Shown here one piece after another: positions 15,192 to 23,670 of a DNA stretch of 32,985 bases. The notes below the pieces were generated by a model that did not search any database, had not been told where the DNA came from, and was given only the letters and a program-made list of their open reading frames with translations. Position numbers and translations under genes: made by a program. Within the stretch, counting starts at the first letter, position 1. The number at the start of each line of letters is the position of its first letter. The stretch is from Chloroflexota bacterium (GTDB taxonomy: Bacteria > Chloroflexota > Dehalococcoidia > DSTF01 > JACRBR01), in contig JAGWOC010000033.1 of the NCBI GenBank assembly GCA_028872875.1, positions 1 to 32,985 of the forward strand, read 5' to 3'.

Positions 15192-16331
15192 GTGACCGTT
15201 CTCGGCGCCCCGCTCGTCAACCTCAACCAGCACTGGCTGACCACGCTGCTCGGCATAGTCGCGCTCACGCTCGTGATGACGCTGGCGGTCATGTTCGCCA
15301 CCTACTACGAGCGCAAGGTCATTGCCCGCATCCAGCAGCGCCTCGGGCCGATGCGCACGGGCGCCTACGGCATCATGCAGCCGATGGCCGACACGCTCAA
15401 GCTCGTGGCGAAGGAGGACCTGCGGCCCGCCACCGCCGACCCCGTGGCCTTCGAGCTCGCGGTCTTCGCCATCTTCATTCCCGCGTTCCTGGCGCTCATC
15501 GCCATCCCCTACACGCAGGACTGGATCGTCAGTCCGTTGCCGCTGAGCCTGCTCTACCTGCTCGCCGTCTCCGGCCTGTCCTTCATCGGCTTCCTGATGG
15601 CCGGCTGGGGGTCGGACAGCAAGTACGCGCTGCTCGGCGGCATGCGCGCCGCCGCACAGCTCATCTCCTACGAGATCCCGTTGATCCTGGCGGCGATCGG
15701 CATCGTCATGATCACGCGCTCCGTGGACCTCTCGGCGATCGTCATCTTCCAGCACAAGGTGCCGCTGATCGTCTGGCAGCCGCTCGGCTTTCTGATCTTC
15801 CTCACCGCCTCGATCGCGGAGCTCGAACGCCAGCCCTTCGATATCCCGACGGGTGAGTCCGAGGTCGCCGGCGGCGTGTTCATCGAGTACAGCGGCATCC
15901 GCTGGTCGATGTTCCAGCTCACCTCGTACGTCAACATGTACGTCTTCTCGCTGCTCGGCGCCCTCGTCTTCCTGGGCGGCTGGGAGTGGCCCTTCGGCCG
16001 CGATGTTGGCTGGGGCTACCAGCTTCTGCTGACGCTGGCGAAGATGAGCATCTTCATCGTCTTTTACCTCTGGGTGCGCGCCTCCTTGCCGCGCCTCCGT
16101 GTCGACCAGCTCATGTCCTATGCCTGGAAGGTGCTGATCCCGTTCGCGCTCGTCCAGATCTTCCTCAACGGGCTCGTGCTCGTCTATGATTTGCCGGACG
16201 TGGCGCTGCTCATCACGTCCGGAGCCGGCGCGGCCGCACTGGTCTACTTCATCTACCGGTCCGTCCGCGTCAAGCCGAGGAGGCCGCTCGAGATGGTCGC
16301 AAACAGCGTCGCGGCGAGGAGCGTGGTCTGA
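15192..16331 (+). CDS. nuoH: NADH-quinone oxidoreductase subunit H
   Basis: A 379-residue membrane subunit joining the two arms and lining the quinone tunnel. About eight helices are seen. Signatures: TYYERKVIARIQQRLGPMR with GIMQPMADTLKLVAKED, the acidic loop SIAELERQPFDIPTGESEVA, and FIEYSGIRWSMFQLTSYVNM. The GTG start at 15192 is chosen because the protein aligns as NuoH from there and GGAGAGG lies about 10 bases upstream, a slightly long spacing; an ATG at 15075 would add 39 unrelated residues. The stop overlaps nuoI by 1 base. The C-terminus extends past the last helix into a short basic tail. Confidence 0.93.
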   Translation: MTVLGAPLVNLNQHWLTTLLGIVALTLVMTLAVMFATYYERKVIARIQQRLGPMRTGAYGIMQPMADTLKLVAKEDLRPATADPVAFELAVFAIFIPAFLALIAIPYTQDWIVSPLPLSLLYLLAVSGLSFIGFLMAGWGSDSKYALLGGMRAAAQLISYEIPLILAAIGIVMITRSVDLSAIVIFQHKVPLIVWQPLGFLIFLTASIAELERQPFDIPTGESEVAGGVFIEYSGIRWSMFQLTSYVNMYVFSLLGALVFLGGWEWPFGRDVGWGYQLLLTLAKMSIFIVFYLWVRASLPRLRVDQLMSYAWKVLIPFALVQIFLNGLVLVYDLPDVALLITSGAGAAALVYFIYRSVRVKPRRPLEMVANSVAARSVV

Positions 16332-16795
16332 TGCTGGGCATCCTTAAGAGCATGGGCATGACCGCGCGCGCCTGCTTCCGCAAGCCCGTCACGATCGAGT
16401 ACCCCACGGTCCACCGCGAGATCCCGAATCGCGACCGCGCCTTCCCGATCCTGATCTGGGACGAAGAGCACGACGAGCCGTTCTGCACCGGCTGCCACGC
16501 CTGCGAGCGCGCCTGCCCGGTCGAGTGCATGACCGTCGTCATGCAGGACAACCCGAAGTTCGCCGCCGGCGAGAGCAAGCGCCGCAAGATCATCGACGAG
16601 TTCTGGATCGACTACGGCCGCTGCATGCGCTGCAACATCTGCGTCGAGGTGTGCAACTTCGAGGCGATTGGCATGAACAACACCTGGGCCGGCCACGAGC
16701 TGTCGCGCTACGACCGCGGCGACCTCGTGATGGACCTCGATATGTTGCTGTCCCAGTCAAAGAAGAAGATGGTAGACCCCGGCCTGAGGGCATGA
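16331..16795 (+). CDS. nuoI: NADH-quinone oxidoreductase subunit I (2x4Fe-4S ferredoxin)
   Basis: A 154-residue iron-sulfur subunit carrying clusters N6a and N6b. The two CxxCxxCxxxCP-type motifs are CTGCHACERACP (about residues 52-63) and CMRCNICVEVCN (about 98-109). An N-terminal amphipathic segment (ILKSMGMTARACFRKPVTIEYP) fits the membrane-contact helix of the family. The ATG overlaps the nuoH stop and its own stop overlaps nuoJ by 4 bases. Because NuoE, F and G are missing here, NuoI is the outermost iron-sulfur subunit encoded and the likely entry point for electrons from ferredoxin or another donor, as proposed for other 11-subunit complexes. Confidence 0.94.
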   Translation: MLGILKSMGMTARACFRKPVTIEYPTVHREIPNRDRAFPILIWDEEHDEPFCTGCHACERACPVECMTVVMQDNPKFAAGESKRRKIIDEFWIDYGRCMRCNICVEVCNFEAIGMNNTWAGHELSRYDRGDLVMDLDMLLSQSKKKMVDPGLRA

Positions 16796-17289
16796 CGCAG
16801 ATATTCTTCGACCTGATGGCCGCGATCGTCATCCTCGGCGCCCTCGGCGTCGTGCTCGTGCGCAGCACGGTCTACGCCGCGCTCTTCCTGATTGCCTCGC
16901 TGATGGGCGTGGCCGGCATCTACGTGCTGCTCTCGACGGAGTTTCTGGCGCTGGTCCAGGTGCTGATCTACGGCGGCGCCGTCACCGTGCTGCTGCTCTT
17001 CGCGCTCATGCTGACGAAGGTGCGCGACCTGCGTGAGCGCGCGCCCGAGCCGCCGCAGCTCGCCGGCGCGATCGCCGCGGCACTCGCGCTGCTCGCCGGC
17101 TTCATGACGATGGTGTACAAGACCACCTGGCCCCGCAACGTCGGCCAGATCACGCCCATCTCCTTCAACCAGATCGGCACCGCGCTCTTCAACCGCTGGG
17201 CGGTGCCGTTCGAGATCGCGTCCGGCGTGCTGCTCGTCGCGCTCGTCGGCGCCATCGTCATCGCCATGCAGGAAGAGGGGGAGCGCTAG
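16792..17289 (+). CDS. nuoJ: NADH-quinone oxidoreductase subunit J
   Basis: A 165-residue membrane subunit with five helices. The family signature is YVLLSTEFLALVQVLIYGGAVTVLLLFALML (residues about 43-73, given here only to locate the helix), including the helix with a pi-bulge that is central to coupling. The ATG at 16792 overlaps the nuoI stop (ATGA); a longer frame upstream is out of family. The fourth and fifth helices are separated by a polar loop, RNVGQITPISFNQIG, from about residue 113. nuoK follows immediately. Confidence 0.92.
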   Translation: MTQIFFDLMAAIVILGALGVVLVRSTVYAALFLIASLMGVAGIYVLLSTEFLALVQVLIYGGAVTVLLLFALMLTKVRDLRERAPEPPQLAGAIAAALALLAGFMTMVYKTTWPRNVGQITPISFNQIGTALFNRWAVPFEIASGVLLVALVGAIVIAMQEEGER

Positions 17290-17616
17290 GTGGAGAGCGT
17301 CGCGCAGAAGGTGCCACTCGAGCACTTCATTGTCCTCAGCGGCATCCTCTTCTCGATCGGCGTCTTCGGCGTGCTCTCGCGCCGTAACGCCGTGCTCGTG
17401 CTGATGTCCGTCGAGCTCATGCTGAACGCCGTCAGCATCAACCTGGTAGCGTTCGCCGTCTACACGGCGCCGTCGCTCTTCGTCGGCATCATCTTCGCGA
17501 TCTTCGTCATCACCATCGCCGCGGCCGAGGTCGGCCTGGCGCTCGCCGTCGTGCTGCGTGTGTTCCGCAACCGTGGCACGGCGAATATCGACGAGATCGA
17601 CACGCTCAAGTGGTGA
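17290..17616 (+). CDS. nuoK: NADH-quinone oxidoreductase subunit K
   Basis: A 108-residue, three-helix MrpC-like subunit. The two buried glutamates used in proton transfer are visible in [15 protein letters not shown] and [14 protein letters not shown]. The start is a GTG directly after the nuoJ stop, with GGGGGAG inside the end of nuoJ as ribosome site. The C-terminal tail ([15 protein letters not shown]) is typical of the family. A gap of 67 bases separates it from nuoL. Confidence 0.92.
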   Translation: MESVAQKVPLEHFIVLSGILFSIGVFGVLSRRNAVLVLMSVELMLNAVSINLVAFAVYTAPSLFVGIIFAIFVITIAAAEVGLALAVVLRVFRNRGTANIDEIDTLKW

Positions 17617-17683
17617 GCGGGCAACCATCGGACGCGGCCCGGCCGGCCGCCGCCTAGCAGGGGGAGACATCATCAGCTTTGGC

Positions 17684-19585
17684 ATGACGGACGCCTGGGT
17701 CCTGCCCGCGTTGCCGGTCGCCGGCTTCGTGCTGTTGCTGCTCTTCAGCCCGTGGCTGCCGCGCAAGGGCGACTGGCTCGCCATCGCCCTCATGGGCACG
17801 GCGTTCGGCCTCGTCTTCCCGATCGCCAACGACCTCCGCGACGCCATCGGCCGCGGCGGCTTCCAGGGCGTCGGGCGGAGCTGGGACTGGATGCATATCC
17901 CCGGTTACATCGACCTCCGCATGGGTACGTGGGTCGACCAGATCACGCTCGTCATGCTGTTCGTCGTCACGCTCATCACGCTGCTGGTGCTGATCTACTC
18001 CACCGGCTACATGCGGGGCGACCGCCGCTATGGCTGGTTCTACGCGATCGTCTCGCTGTTCGCCGCGTCGATGCTCACGCTCGTCCTCGCCGACAACCTG
18101 CTGCTCCTCTACTTCGCGTGGGAGCTCGTCGGCCTCTGCTCGATGCTGCTCATCGGCTACTACAACGACAAGCAGTCCGCCGCCGAGGCCGCGAAGAAGG
18201 CGTTCGTCACCACGCGCATCGGCGACGTGGGGCTGCTCATCGGCATCATCATCCTCTTCACGCAGACGCACACCTTCAACATCCAGCAGATCCTCCATAT
18301 GGCCGAAGCCGGCGACATCCCGCGCCAGTGGCTCACCGCCGCCGCGGTGCTGATGTTCGCCGGCGCCTGCGGCAAGTCCGCGCAGTTCCCGCTGCACGTC
18401 TGGCTGCCCGACGCCATGGAGGGCCCGACCCCTGTCTCCGCGCTGATCCACGCCGCCACGATGGTCGTGGCCGGCGTCTACCTCGTTGCCCGCATGCTGC
18501 CCCTGATGGAGGTCGTGCGCGGCATGCCCGAGCTGATCACCGCTATCGGCCTGACGACGACGATGCTCGCCGCCTTCGCCGGCCTCGCCCAGCGCGACAT
18601 CAAGCGCGTCGTCGCCTACTCCACGCTCAACAGCCTCGGGCTGATGTTCGTCGCGCTTGGCTCCGGCGCCGTCGGCGCGGCGATGCTGTACCTCTTCGTC
18701 CACGCCTTCTTCAAGGCGCTCCTCTTCCTCGGCTGCGGGTCGGTCATCCACGCGACCGAGGAGCAGGAAGTCGACAAGCTCGGCGGCCTCTGGGGCAAGA
18801 TGCCGATCACGGCGCCCATGTTCCTCATCGGCGCCCTCGCGATGGCCGGCCTCGTGCCGTTCTCCGGCTACTGGGCGAAGGACGAGATCCTGGTCGGCGT
18901 GTACAACGGCCACCTCAGCCACATCGTGCTCATCACCGTGCTGATCAGCCTGCCGGTCACGGCGATCTATATGGCGCGCCTCGTGATGCTGACGTTCTTC
19001 GGCACCGTCAAGGACGAGCACGTCCACGACCACGCCCACGAGTCCGAGCCCGCGATGAGCTGGCCGCTGATCCTGCTCGGCGCACTCGCGCTCGTCGGCG
19101 GCTTCGTGGTGTTCGAGGGTGTCGGCAAGGCGCTCGGCTTCCACAGCGGCTGGATGGGCTTCGTCTACAACCTCGCCGAGGGGCCGGAGAAGTTCAAGGT
19201 CAACTGGGGCCTCGCCGCCGGCTCCGTCGTCCTCGTCGTGTCCGGCCTGGGCTTCGGCGCCTGGATGTGGGCCGGCGACGCGGAGCCGTCGAAGCGCGCC
19301 GCCGCCTTCTCGCCGTTCTTCTACCGCCTCTTCTACAACCGCTTCTACATCGACGAGGCCTACCAGCTCGCGATTGACCGGATCGTGCTCGCCGCGGGCC
19401 GCGGGGTCGCCGTCTTCGACCGCGCCGTCGTCAACGACTCCGGCGTCAACGGCACCGGCGAGCTGACGTCGTTCTTCGGCTGGATCGGCAAGTACCAGCA
19501 GACCGGCAAGATCCCGAACTACGCGCTGGCGATCGTCATCGGCGTCGTCGTCATAGCGGCCGTCGCGTTCGGCTACAGGGGATAG
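17684..19585 (+). CDS. nuoL: NADH-quinone oxidoreductase subunit L
   Basis: A 633-residue antiporter-like proton-pumping subunit with about 15-16 helices. Landmarks: LLYFAWELVGLCSMLLIGYY with the key Glu, the lysine/histidine segment HVWLPDAMEGPTPVSALIHA, ATMVVAGVYLVAR, and LAQRDIKRVVAYSTLNSLGL. A His-rich loop (DEHVHDHAHESE) lies near residue 450 before the lateral helix region; the last helix is at the C-terminus. The ATG at 17684 is taken as start, but the best ribosome site (AGGGGGAG) ends 18 bases upstream, too far for it; the in-frame codons nearer to that site are ATC ATC. The start is therefore less certain than the rest. Confidence 0.92.
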   Translation: MTDAWVLPALPVAGFVLLLLFSPWLPRKGDWLAIALMGTAFGLVFPIANDLRDAIGRGGFQGVGRSWDWMHIPGYIDLRMGTWVDQITLVMLFVVTLITLLVLIYSTGYMRGDRRYGWFYAIVSLFAASMLTLVLADNLLLLYFAWELVGLCSMLLIGYYNDKQSAAEAAKKAFVTTRIGDVGLLIGIIILFTQTHTFNIQQILHMAEAGDIPRQWLTAAAVLMFAGACGKSAQFPLHVWLPDAMEGPTPVSALIHAATMVVAGVYLVARMLPLMEVVRGMPELITAIGLTTTMLAAFAGLAQRDIKRVVAYSTLNSLGLMFVALGSGAVGAAMLYLFVHAFFKALLFLGCGSVIHATEEQEVDKLGGLWGKMPITAPMFLIGALAMAGLVPFSGYWAKDEILVGVYNGHLSHIVLITVLISLPVTAIYMARLVMLTFFGTVKDEHVHDHAHESEPAMSWPLILLGALALVGGFVVFEGVGKALGFHSGWMGFVYNLAEGPEKFKVNWGLAAGSVVLVVSGLGFGAWMWAGDAEPSKRAAAFSPFFYRLFYNRFYIDEAYQLAIDRIVLAAGRGVAVFDRAVVNDSGVNGTGELTSFFGWIGKYQQTGKIPNYALAIVIGVVVIAAVAFGYRG

Positions 19586-19592
19586 GAGCGCC

Positions 19593-21098
19593 ATGCATTC
19601 GGGCTACTGGCTCATCGCCACCGTCGGCATCCCGCTCGTTGCGGCAGCCGTGCTGGTGCTCGTGCCCGATGAGCGCCGTGACGTCGTGCGCTGGTTCAGT
19701 GGCGCCGTCGGCGCCGCGCTCTTCGCGCTGTCCTTGTACATCTTTTTCGCGTACGAGATCGACCGCGGCGGCGGCTACCAGTTCTTCATCCGCTGGGACT
19801 GGCTCCAGAACGTCGGCTTCCTGCGCGCCCACGGCATCTCGCTCGCGTTCGGCGTCGATGGCATCGCCGCGCCGATGGTGCTGCTGACGGGCATCGTCGC
19901 GTTCGGCGGCGCGCTCATCTCCTGGAAGATCGAGCAGCACAACAAGGACTTCTTCATCCTCTTCTGGGTGCTCGTCGCCGGGGTCTACGGCACCTTCGGG
20001 TCCCTCGACCTTTTCTTCTTCTTCTTCTTCTACGAGGTCGCCGTGCTGCCGATGTACCTGCTGATCGCGGTCTGGGGCTCCAGCAGCACCTTCCCCACGT
20101 TCACGCGCACCAAGGAATACAGCGCGATGAAGCTGACGATCATGCTGGTCTCGGCGTCGATCCTCATCTTCCTCGGCATCTTCGCCGTGTTCCACGAGGC
20201 GGGTAAGGGCACGTTCGACCTGCAGACGCTCTACGCCTACCACTTCAGCGAGAACTTCCAGAGGGCCGTCTTCCCGCTCTTCCTGATCGGCTGTGGCGTG
20301 CTCGCCGGCCTCTGGCCCTTTCATACGTGGTCGCCCGATGGCCACGTCTCCGCGCCCACCGCCGTCTCGATGCTGCACGCCGGCGTGCTGATGAAGCTCG
20401 GCGCCTTCGGCATCATCCGTCTCGGCATCCAGCTACTGCCCGCCGGCGCGACGTTCTGGATGCCCGGCCTGATGGTGCTGGCGACGGTCAACGTCGTCTA
20501 CGGCGCCTTCTCGGCGACCGCGCAGCGCGACTTCAAGTACATGATCGGCTACTCGTCCGTCAGCCACATGGGCCTGGTGCTGATGGGCCTGGCGACGATG
20601 AACGTGATCGGCGTCGATGGCGCCGTCTTGCAGATGTTCTCACACGGCGTCATGACCGCCCTCTTCTTCGCTATGGTCGGGTCCGTCTACGACCAGGCGC
20701 ACACGCGCGACATGACGCTCTTCAGCGGCCTCGTCCAGAAGATGCCGTTCTTCGTCTTCTTCTTCGGCTTCGCCGGCCTCGCGTCCGTGGGGCTGCCCGC
20801 GCTCTCCGGCTTCGTCGCCGAGTTCAACATCTTCGTCGGCACCTTCAAGACCTACCCCTGGGCCGCCGCGCTCGGCATCTTCGCGGCGATGCTCACCGCC
20901 GTCTACATCCTCCGCATGTGGTCGATGTCGTTTTTCGGCGCCTTCAACGACCGCTGGTCCGGGCTGAGGGAGATGACCTACCTGGAGCGCGGCACGGCGT
21001 CGCTGCTCGCCGCCTTCATCCTCTTCATGGGGCTGTGGCCCGCGCCGTTCGTCGACCGCATCAGTGAGACCGTCAGGCACCTGCCCGGAGTTTCATGA
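19593..21098 (+). CDS. nuoM: NADH-quinone oxidoreductase subunit M
   Basis: A 501-residue antiporter-like subunit with about 14 helices. Landmarks: FFFFFFYEVAVLPMYLLIAVW with the channel Glu, the segment HTWSPDGHVSAPTAVSMLHA, GVLMKLGAFGIIRLG with the conserved Lys, and TAQRDFKYMIGYSSVSHMGL. GGATAGGAG precedes the ATG. It lies 7 bases after nuoL, and its stop overlaps nuoN by 4 bases (ATGA). Each of NuoL, M and N is expected to move one proton per cycle. Confidence 0.94.
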   Translation: MHSGYWLIATVGIPLVAAAVLVLVPDERRDVVRWFSGAVGAALFALSLYIFFAYEIDRGGGYQFFIRWDWLQNVGFLRAHGISLAFGVDGIAAPMVLLTGIVAFGGALISWKIEQHNKDFFILFWVLVAGVYGTFGSLDLFFFFFFYEVAVLPMYLLIAVWGSSSTFPTFTRTKEYSAMKLTIMLVSASILIFLGIFAVFHEAGKGTFDLQTLYAYHFSENFQRAVFPLFLIGCGVLAGLWPFHTWSPDGHVSAPTAVSMLHAGVLMKLGAFGIIRLGIQLLPAGATFWMPGLMVLATVNVVYGAFSATAQRDFKYMIGYSSVSHMGLVLMGLATMNVIGVDGAVLQMFSHGVMTALFFAMVGSVYDQAHTRDMTLFSGLVQKMPFFVFFFGFAGLASVGLPALSGFVAEFNIFVGTFKTYPWAAALGIFAAMLTAVYILRMWSMSFFGAFNDRWSGLREMTYLERGTASLLAAFILFMGLWPAPFVDRISETVRHLPGVS

Positions 21099-22540
21099 AC
21101 CTGAACTTCGACTACACGCTGTTCATCCCGGAGTTCATGCTGGCCGGCCTCGCCGCGATCATGGTCGCGCTCGACCTCTTCGCGCCGCAGGTGCGCAAGT
21201 CGTGGCTGTCGTACGTCGCCGCGGCCGGCCTCGCGATCACCGCCGCCGTCTCGCTCTCCTGGGTGAACAAGGACGCGACCTTCGCGCGCATCTACGCCGT
21301 CGACAACTACACGACGTACTTCCGCGTCCTGTTCATGGGCACCGCCGCCGTGATCTGCCTGGCGTCGGCGCGGCTCGTCGAGGACCAGCTCCGCCACCCC
21401 GGCGAGTACTACGGCCTGATCATCCTCTCGACGGTCGGCGCCATTGGCATGGCCGCCGCGCGCGAGCTGATGACCGCGTACCTGTCGCTCGAGCTGTTGA
21501 GCTTCAGCCTCTACATCCTCGTCTCCTTCGCGAAGTTCGACGCGCGGTCCAATGAGGCGGGCCTCAAGTACCTGCTGCTCGGCGCATTCTCGTCCGCGAT
21601 GTTCCTCTACGGGCTCAGCCTGGTCTACGGCGTCACCGGTTCGACCTACTACAGCGGCATCTCCGGCGCGCTCGCCGCCGGCACGCACGGATTCTCGTTC
21701 GCGCTGCTGATGGCGCTCGTGCTGATCCTCGCCGGCCTCGGCTTCAAGGTCGCCGCCGTCCCGTTCCACATGTGGACGCCCGACGCCTACGAGGGCGCGC
21801 CCATCGCGATCACGGCCTACCTTTCGACGACGTCGAAGGCCGCCGGTTTCGCGCTGCTGCTGCGCCTCTTCGGCGGCGCCTTTCAGGTCGTCCACAACGA
21901 CTGGAGCTGGATCATCGCCGCCCTCGCCGCCGCGTCGATGCTCCTCGGCAACCTCGTCGCCCTGCAGCAGCACAACATCAAGCGGCTGATGGCCTACTCC
22001 TCGATCGGCCAGATCGGCTACCTGCTGATGGGCGTCGCCGGCCTCTCGCACAACACGGCGTCGGCGCTCGTGCTGCACCTCACCGGCTACATGGTGACGA
22101 ACCTCGCGCTGTTCGTCGTCATCATCGCCTGGTACAACCTGACCGGTAAGGAAGAGATCACCGACTTCCGCGGCATGCGCGAGCGCGCGCCGCTGCTCGC
22201 CGGCGCGCTCGCCGGCGCGCTCTTCTCGCTCGCCGGCCTGCCGCTCTTCGCCGGCTTCGTCACCAAGTTCATCCTCTTCCAGGCGGCGACGGAGCAGGGC
22301 TACTACTGGCTGGCCGGCATCGGCGTCGTCACCAGCGTCATCTCGCTCTACTACTACCTGATGGTGATGAAGGAAGCGTTCGTCACGGCGCCCGCGGAGG
22401 GCGAGACGCACCGGCTGCGCGTCCCCTACGTCATGCAGGGCCTCACCGTCGCCCTCATGCTCGGCGTCTTCTACGTCGGCCTCTACCCCCAGCAGCTCTT
22501 CAGCGCCATCGACAACGCCACCCGCTTCTTGTTCGTGTAG
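21095..22540 (+). CDS. nuoN: NADH-quinone oxidoreductase subunit N
   Basis: A 481-residue antiporter-like subunit with about 14 helices, closest of the three to the peripheral arm. Landmarks: AYLSLELLSFSLYILVSF with the channel Glu, FHMWTPDAYEGAPIAITAYL, STTSKAAGFALLLRLF with the conserved Lys, and LQQHNIKRLMAYSSIGQIGY. The ATG overlaps the nuoM stop. It is the last gene of the operon; the next 230 bases (22541-22773) hold no gene, only the promoter of the following one, and no convincing terminator hairpin. Confidence 0.94.
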   Translation: MNLNFDYTLFIPEFMLAGLAAIMVALDLFAPQVRKSWLSYVAAAGLAITAAVSLSWVNKDATFARIYAVDNYTTYFRVLFMGTAAVICLASARLVEDQLRHPGEYYGLIILSTVGAIGMAAARELMTAYLSLELLSFSLYILVSFAKFDARSNEAGLKYLLLGAFSSAMFLYGLSLVYGVTGSTYYSGISGALAAGTHGFSFALLMALVLILAGLGFKVAAVPFHMWTPDAYEGAPIAITAYLSTTSKAAGFALLLRLFGGAFQVVHNDWSWIIAALAAASMLLGNLVALQQHNIKRLMAYSSIGQIGYLLMGVAGLSHNTASALVLHLTGYMVTNLALFVVIIAWYNLTGKEEITDFRGMRERAPLLAGALAGALFSLAGLPLFAGFVTKFILFQAATEQGYYWLAGIGVVTSVISLYYYLMVMKEAFVTAPAEGETHRLRVPYVMQGLTVALMLGVFYVGLYPQQLFSAIDNATRFLFV

Positions 22541-22738
22541 GCGAACGCCGCGATTGAGTGACGTTCGCCGCCCGCCCGGCGCACGTCCCGTGGCTGGGCG
22601 GTGCATGCCCCGTGGCTGGATCCCCGGCGCGCACCCGCCGCGCGGAACCGTCGCCGTAGTCGCCGTAGACAGGTCTTCAGACCAGTCCGTTTGCGCGACG
22701 GCTAGGGCTCGCTCGGGATGCGCACGCGTGCGGATCGG

Positions 22739-22767
22739 TTGACATGCGCGGATCCCTCGCCGATCAT
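22739..22767 (+). promoter_or_regulatory. Candidate promoter of the exported-protein gene
   Basis: TTGACA (22739-22744, perfect), a 17-base spacer and GATCAT (22762-22767, 4 of 6). Transcription would start at about 22774, exactly at an ATG, again suggesting a leaderless mRNA. The -35 covers an earlier in-frame ATG (22744), arguing against that codon as start. Confidence 0.5.
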
Positions 22768-22773
22768 ACTGGT

Positions 22774-23532
22774 ATGACCTCGCGCACGCGTACCCTGCTG
22801 ATGCGCCTTTCGCTCGCGGCGATGAGTGCCGGCGCCGCCATCAGCGTCGTGCGTCCGCGCCACCGTGACGCTCTCGCGGGCGCGCCCATCAGCTACAAAC
22901 CCGCGAAGTGCCTGCCCCGCACGAATACGTTGCCGACGGCCATCCCCACCGAACAGTGGACGCCCGAGTGGTTGAGTAAGTACTCCGAGCGGGCCAGCCG
23001 GGCGGAGGCAGAGTTATCCCGCCGCAGCGCAGACCGGCTCATCGCGGATCGCGTATCCATGTCCGGCGTACGGCATGTGGAGATCCTTGCGCTCGTCAGT
23101 GGCCCACCCGATCTCCCCGCGTCCCTGCAGCTCGCCGATGAACTCGTGGTAGGCCGCGTAACCGCCCAATACCTTGCCCGCATGCCGGCCGCCGGAAGTT
23201 CGTCTGTCTACCTCGTCTCCATCGTCGACCCGGAAGGCGGCCGTGCGGTGGTCGAAGTGGCACAGGTCGCGTCTCTCATGTGTGAGGAGCACGACGGCGT
23301 GCTGCTTGGCTACATCCCGGGAGCGCCGTTGCTCGAGGTCGGCGGTCGCTACGCGCTGCTGGCTCAGCGTGCGGACGGCCTGCTGCGCGTGATCGACGGC
23401 GCCGCCTACTGGCTCGCGTCAGCCGGCCGCCTCACGCCGCTGTCTGAAGCGTTCCGACGGGACGAGTCACGTCGCGATCTCATGCTCCACACCCTCAAGG
23501 CGCGATTCACGGACGCAAGGCACGCTCGCTAG
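22774..23532 (+). CDS. Predicted exported protein of unknown function
   Basis: A 252-residue protein I do not recognise. The N-terminus, MTSRTRTLLMRLSLAAMSAG followed by AAISVV, looks like a Sec signal or membrane anchor. The mature part begins with a Pro/Thr-rich stretch containing KCLPRTN, then a helix with WTPEWLSKYSERASRAEAEL, then predicted beta-rich sequence (VVGRVTAQYLARMP, SSVYLVSIVDPEGG, GGRYALLAQRADG, LLRVIDGAAYWL). The segment from about residue 100 to 215 has the rhythm of a small barrel or OB-like fold with a GRVTA...Y...G.RYALLAQ pattern. There are two Cys (KCLP, MCEEH) that could pair. It has its own promoter, stands between nuoN and the convergent glnA, and shows no functional link to either. 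Confidence 0.7.
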   Translation: MTSRTRTLLMRLSLAAMSAGAAISVVRPRHRDALAGAPISYKPAKCLPRTNTLPTAIPTEQWTPEWLSKYSERASRAEAELSRRSADRLIADRVSMSGVRHVEILALVSGPPDLPASLQLADELVVGRVTAQYLARMPAAGSSSVYLVSIVDPEGGRAVVEVAQVASLMCEEHDGVLLGYIPGAPLLEVGGRYALLAQRADGLLRVIDGAAYWLASAGRLTPLSEAFRRDESRRDLMLHTLKARFTDARHAR

Positions 23533-23609
23533 TCGTGCCGCGCGCCGACACGCTGGAGCAGAGCGCCGCTGGCGTCGCAGGTATGCGTGTCCCTCTCGGC
23601 GGTCGGCGT

Positions 23610-23649
23610 CGTTACCGTGCCCGCCCGAACGCGCCCGCCACCGGTAACG
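23610..23649. terminator. Possible bidirectional hairpin between convergent genes
   Basis: CGTTACCG (23610-23617) and CGGTAACG (23642-23649) form a perfect 8-base inverted repeat around a 24-base loop in the 138-base gap between two converging genes. There is no T-tract and the loop is long, so a terminator role is only suggested by position. Confidence 0.25.
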
Positions 23650-23670
23650 CACCCACTACCGCCCCGCGAC

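Noticed and set aside
17654-19594. A 646-codon open frame on the minus strand opposite nuoL, and similar long frames opposite nuoN, etfA and the GGDEF gene
   Set aside because: These are Arg/Glu/His/Asp-rich antisense readings of GC-rich genes with no motifs; the plus-strand genes are unambiguous.
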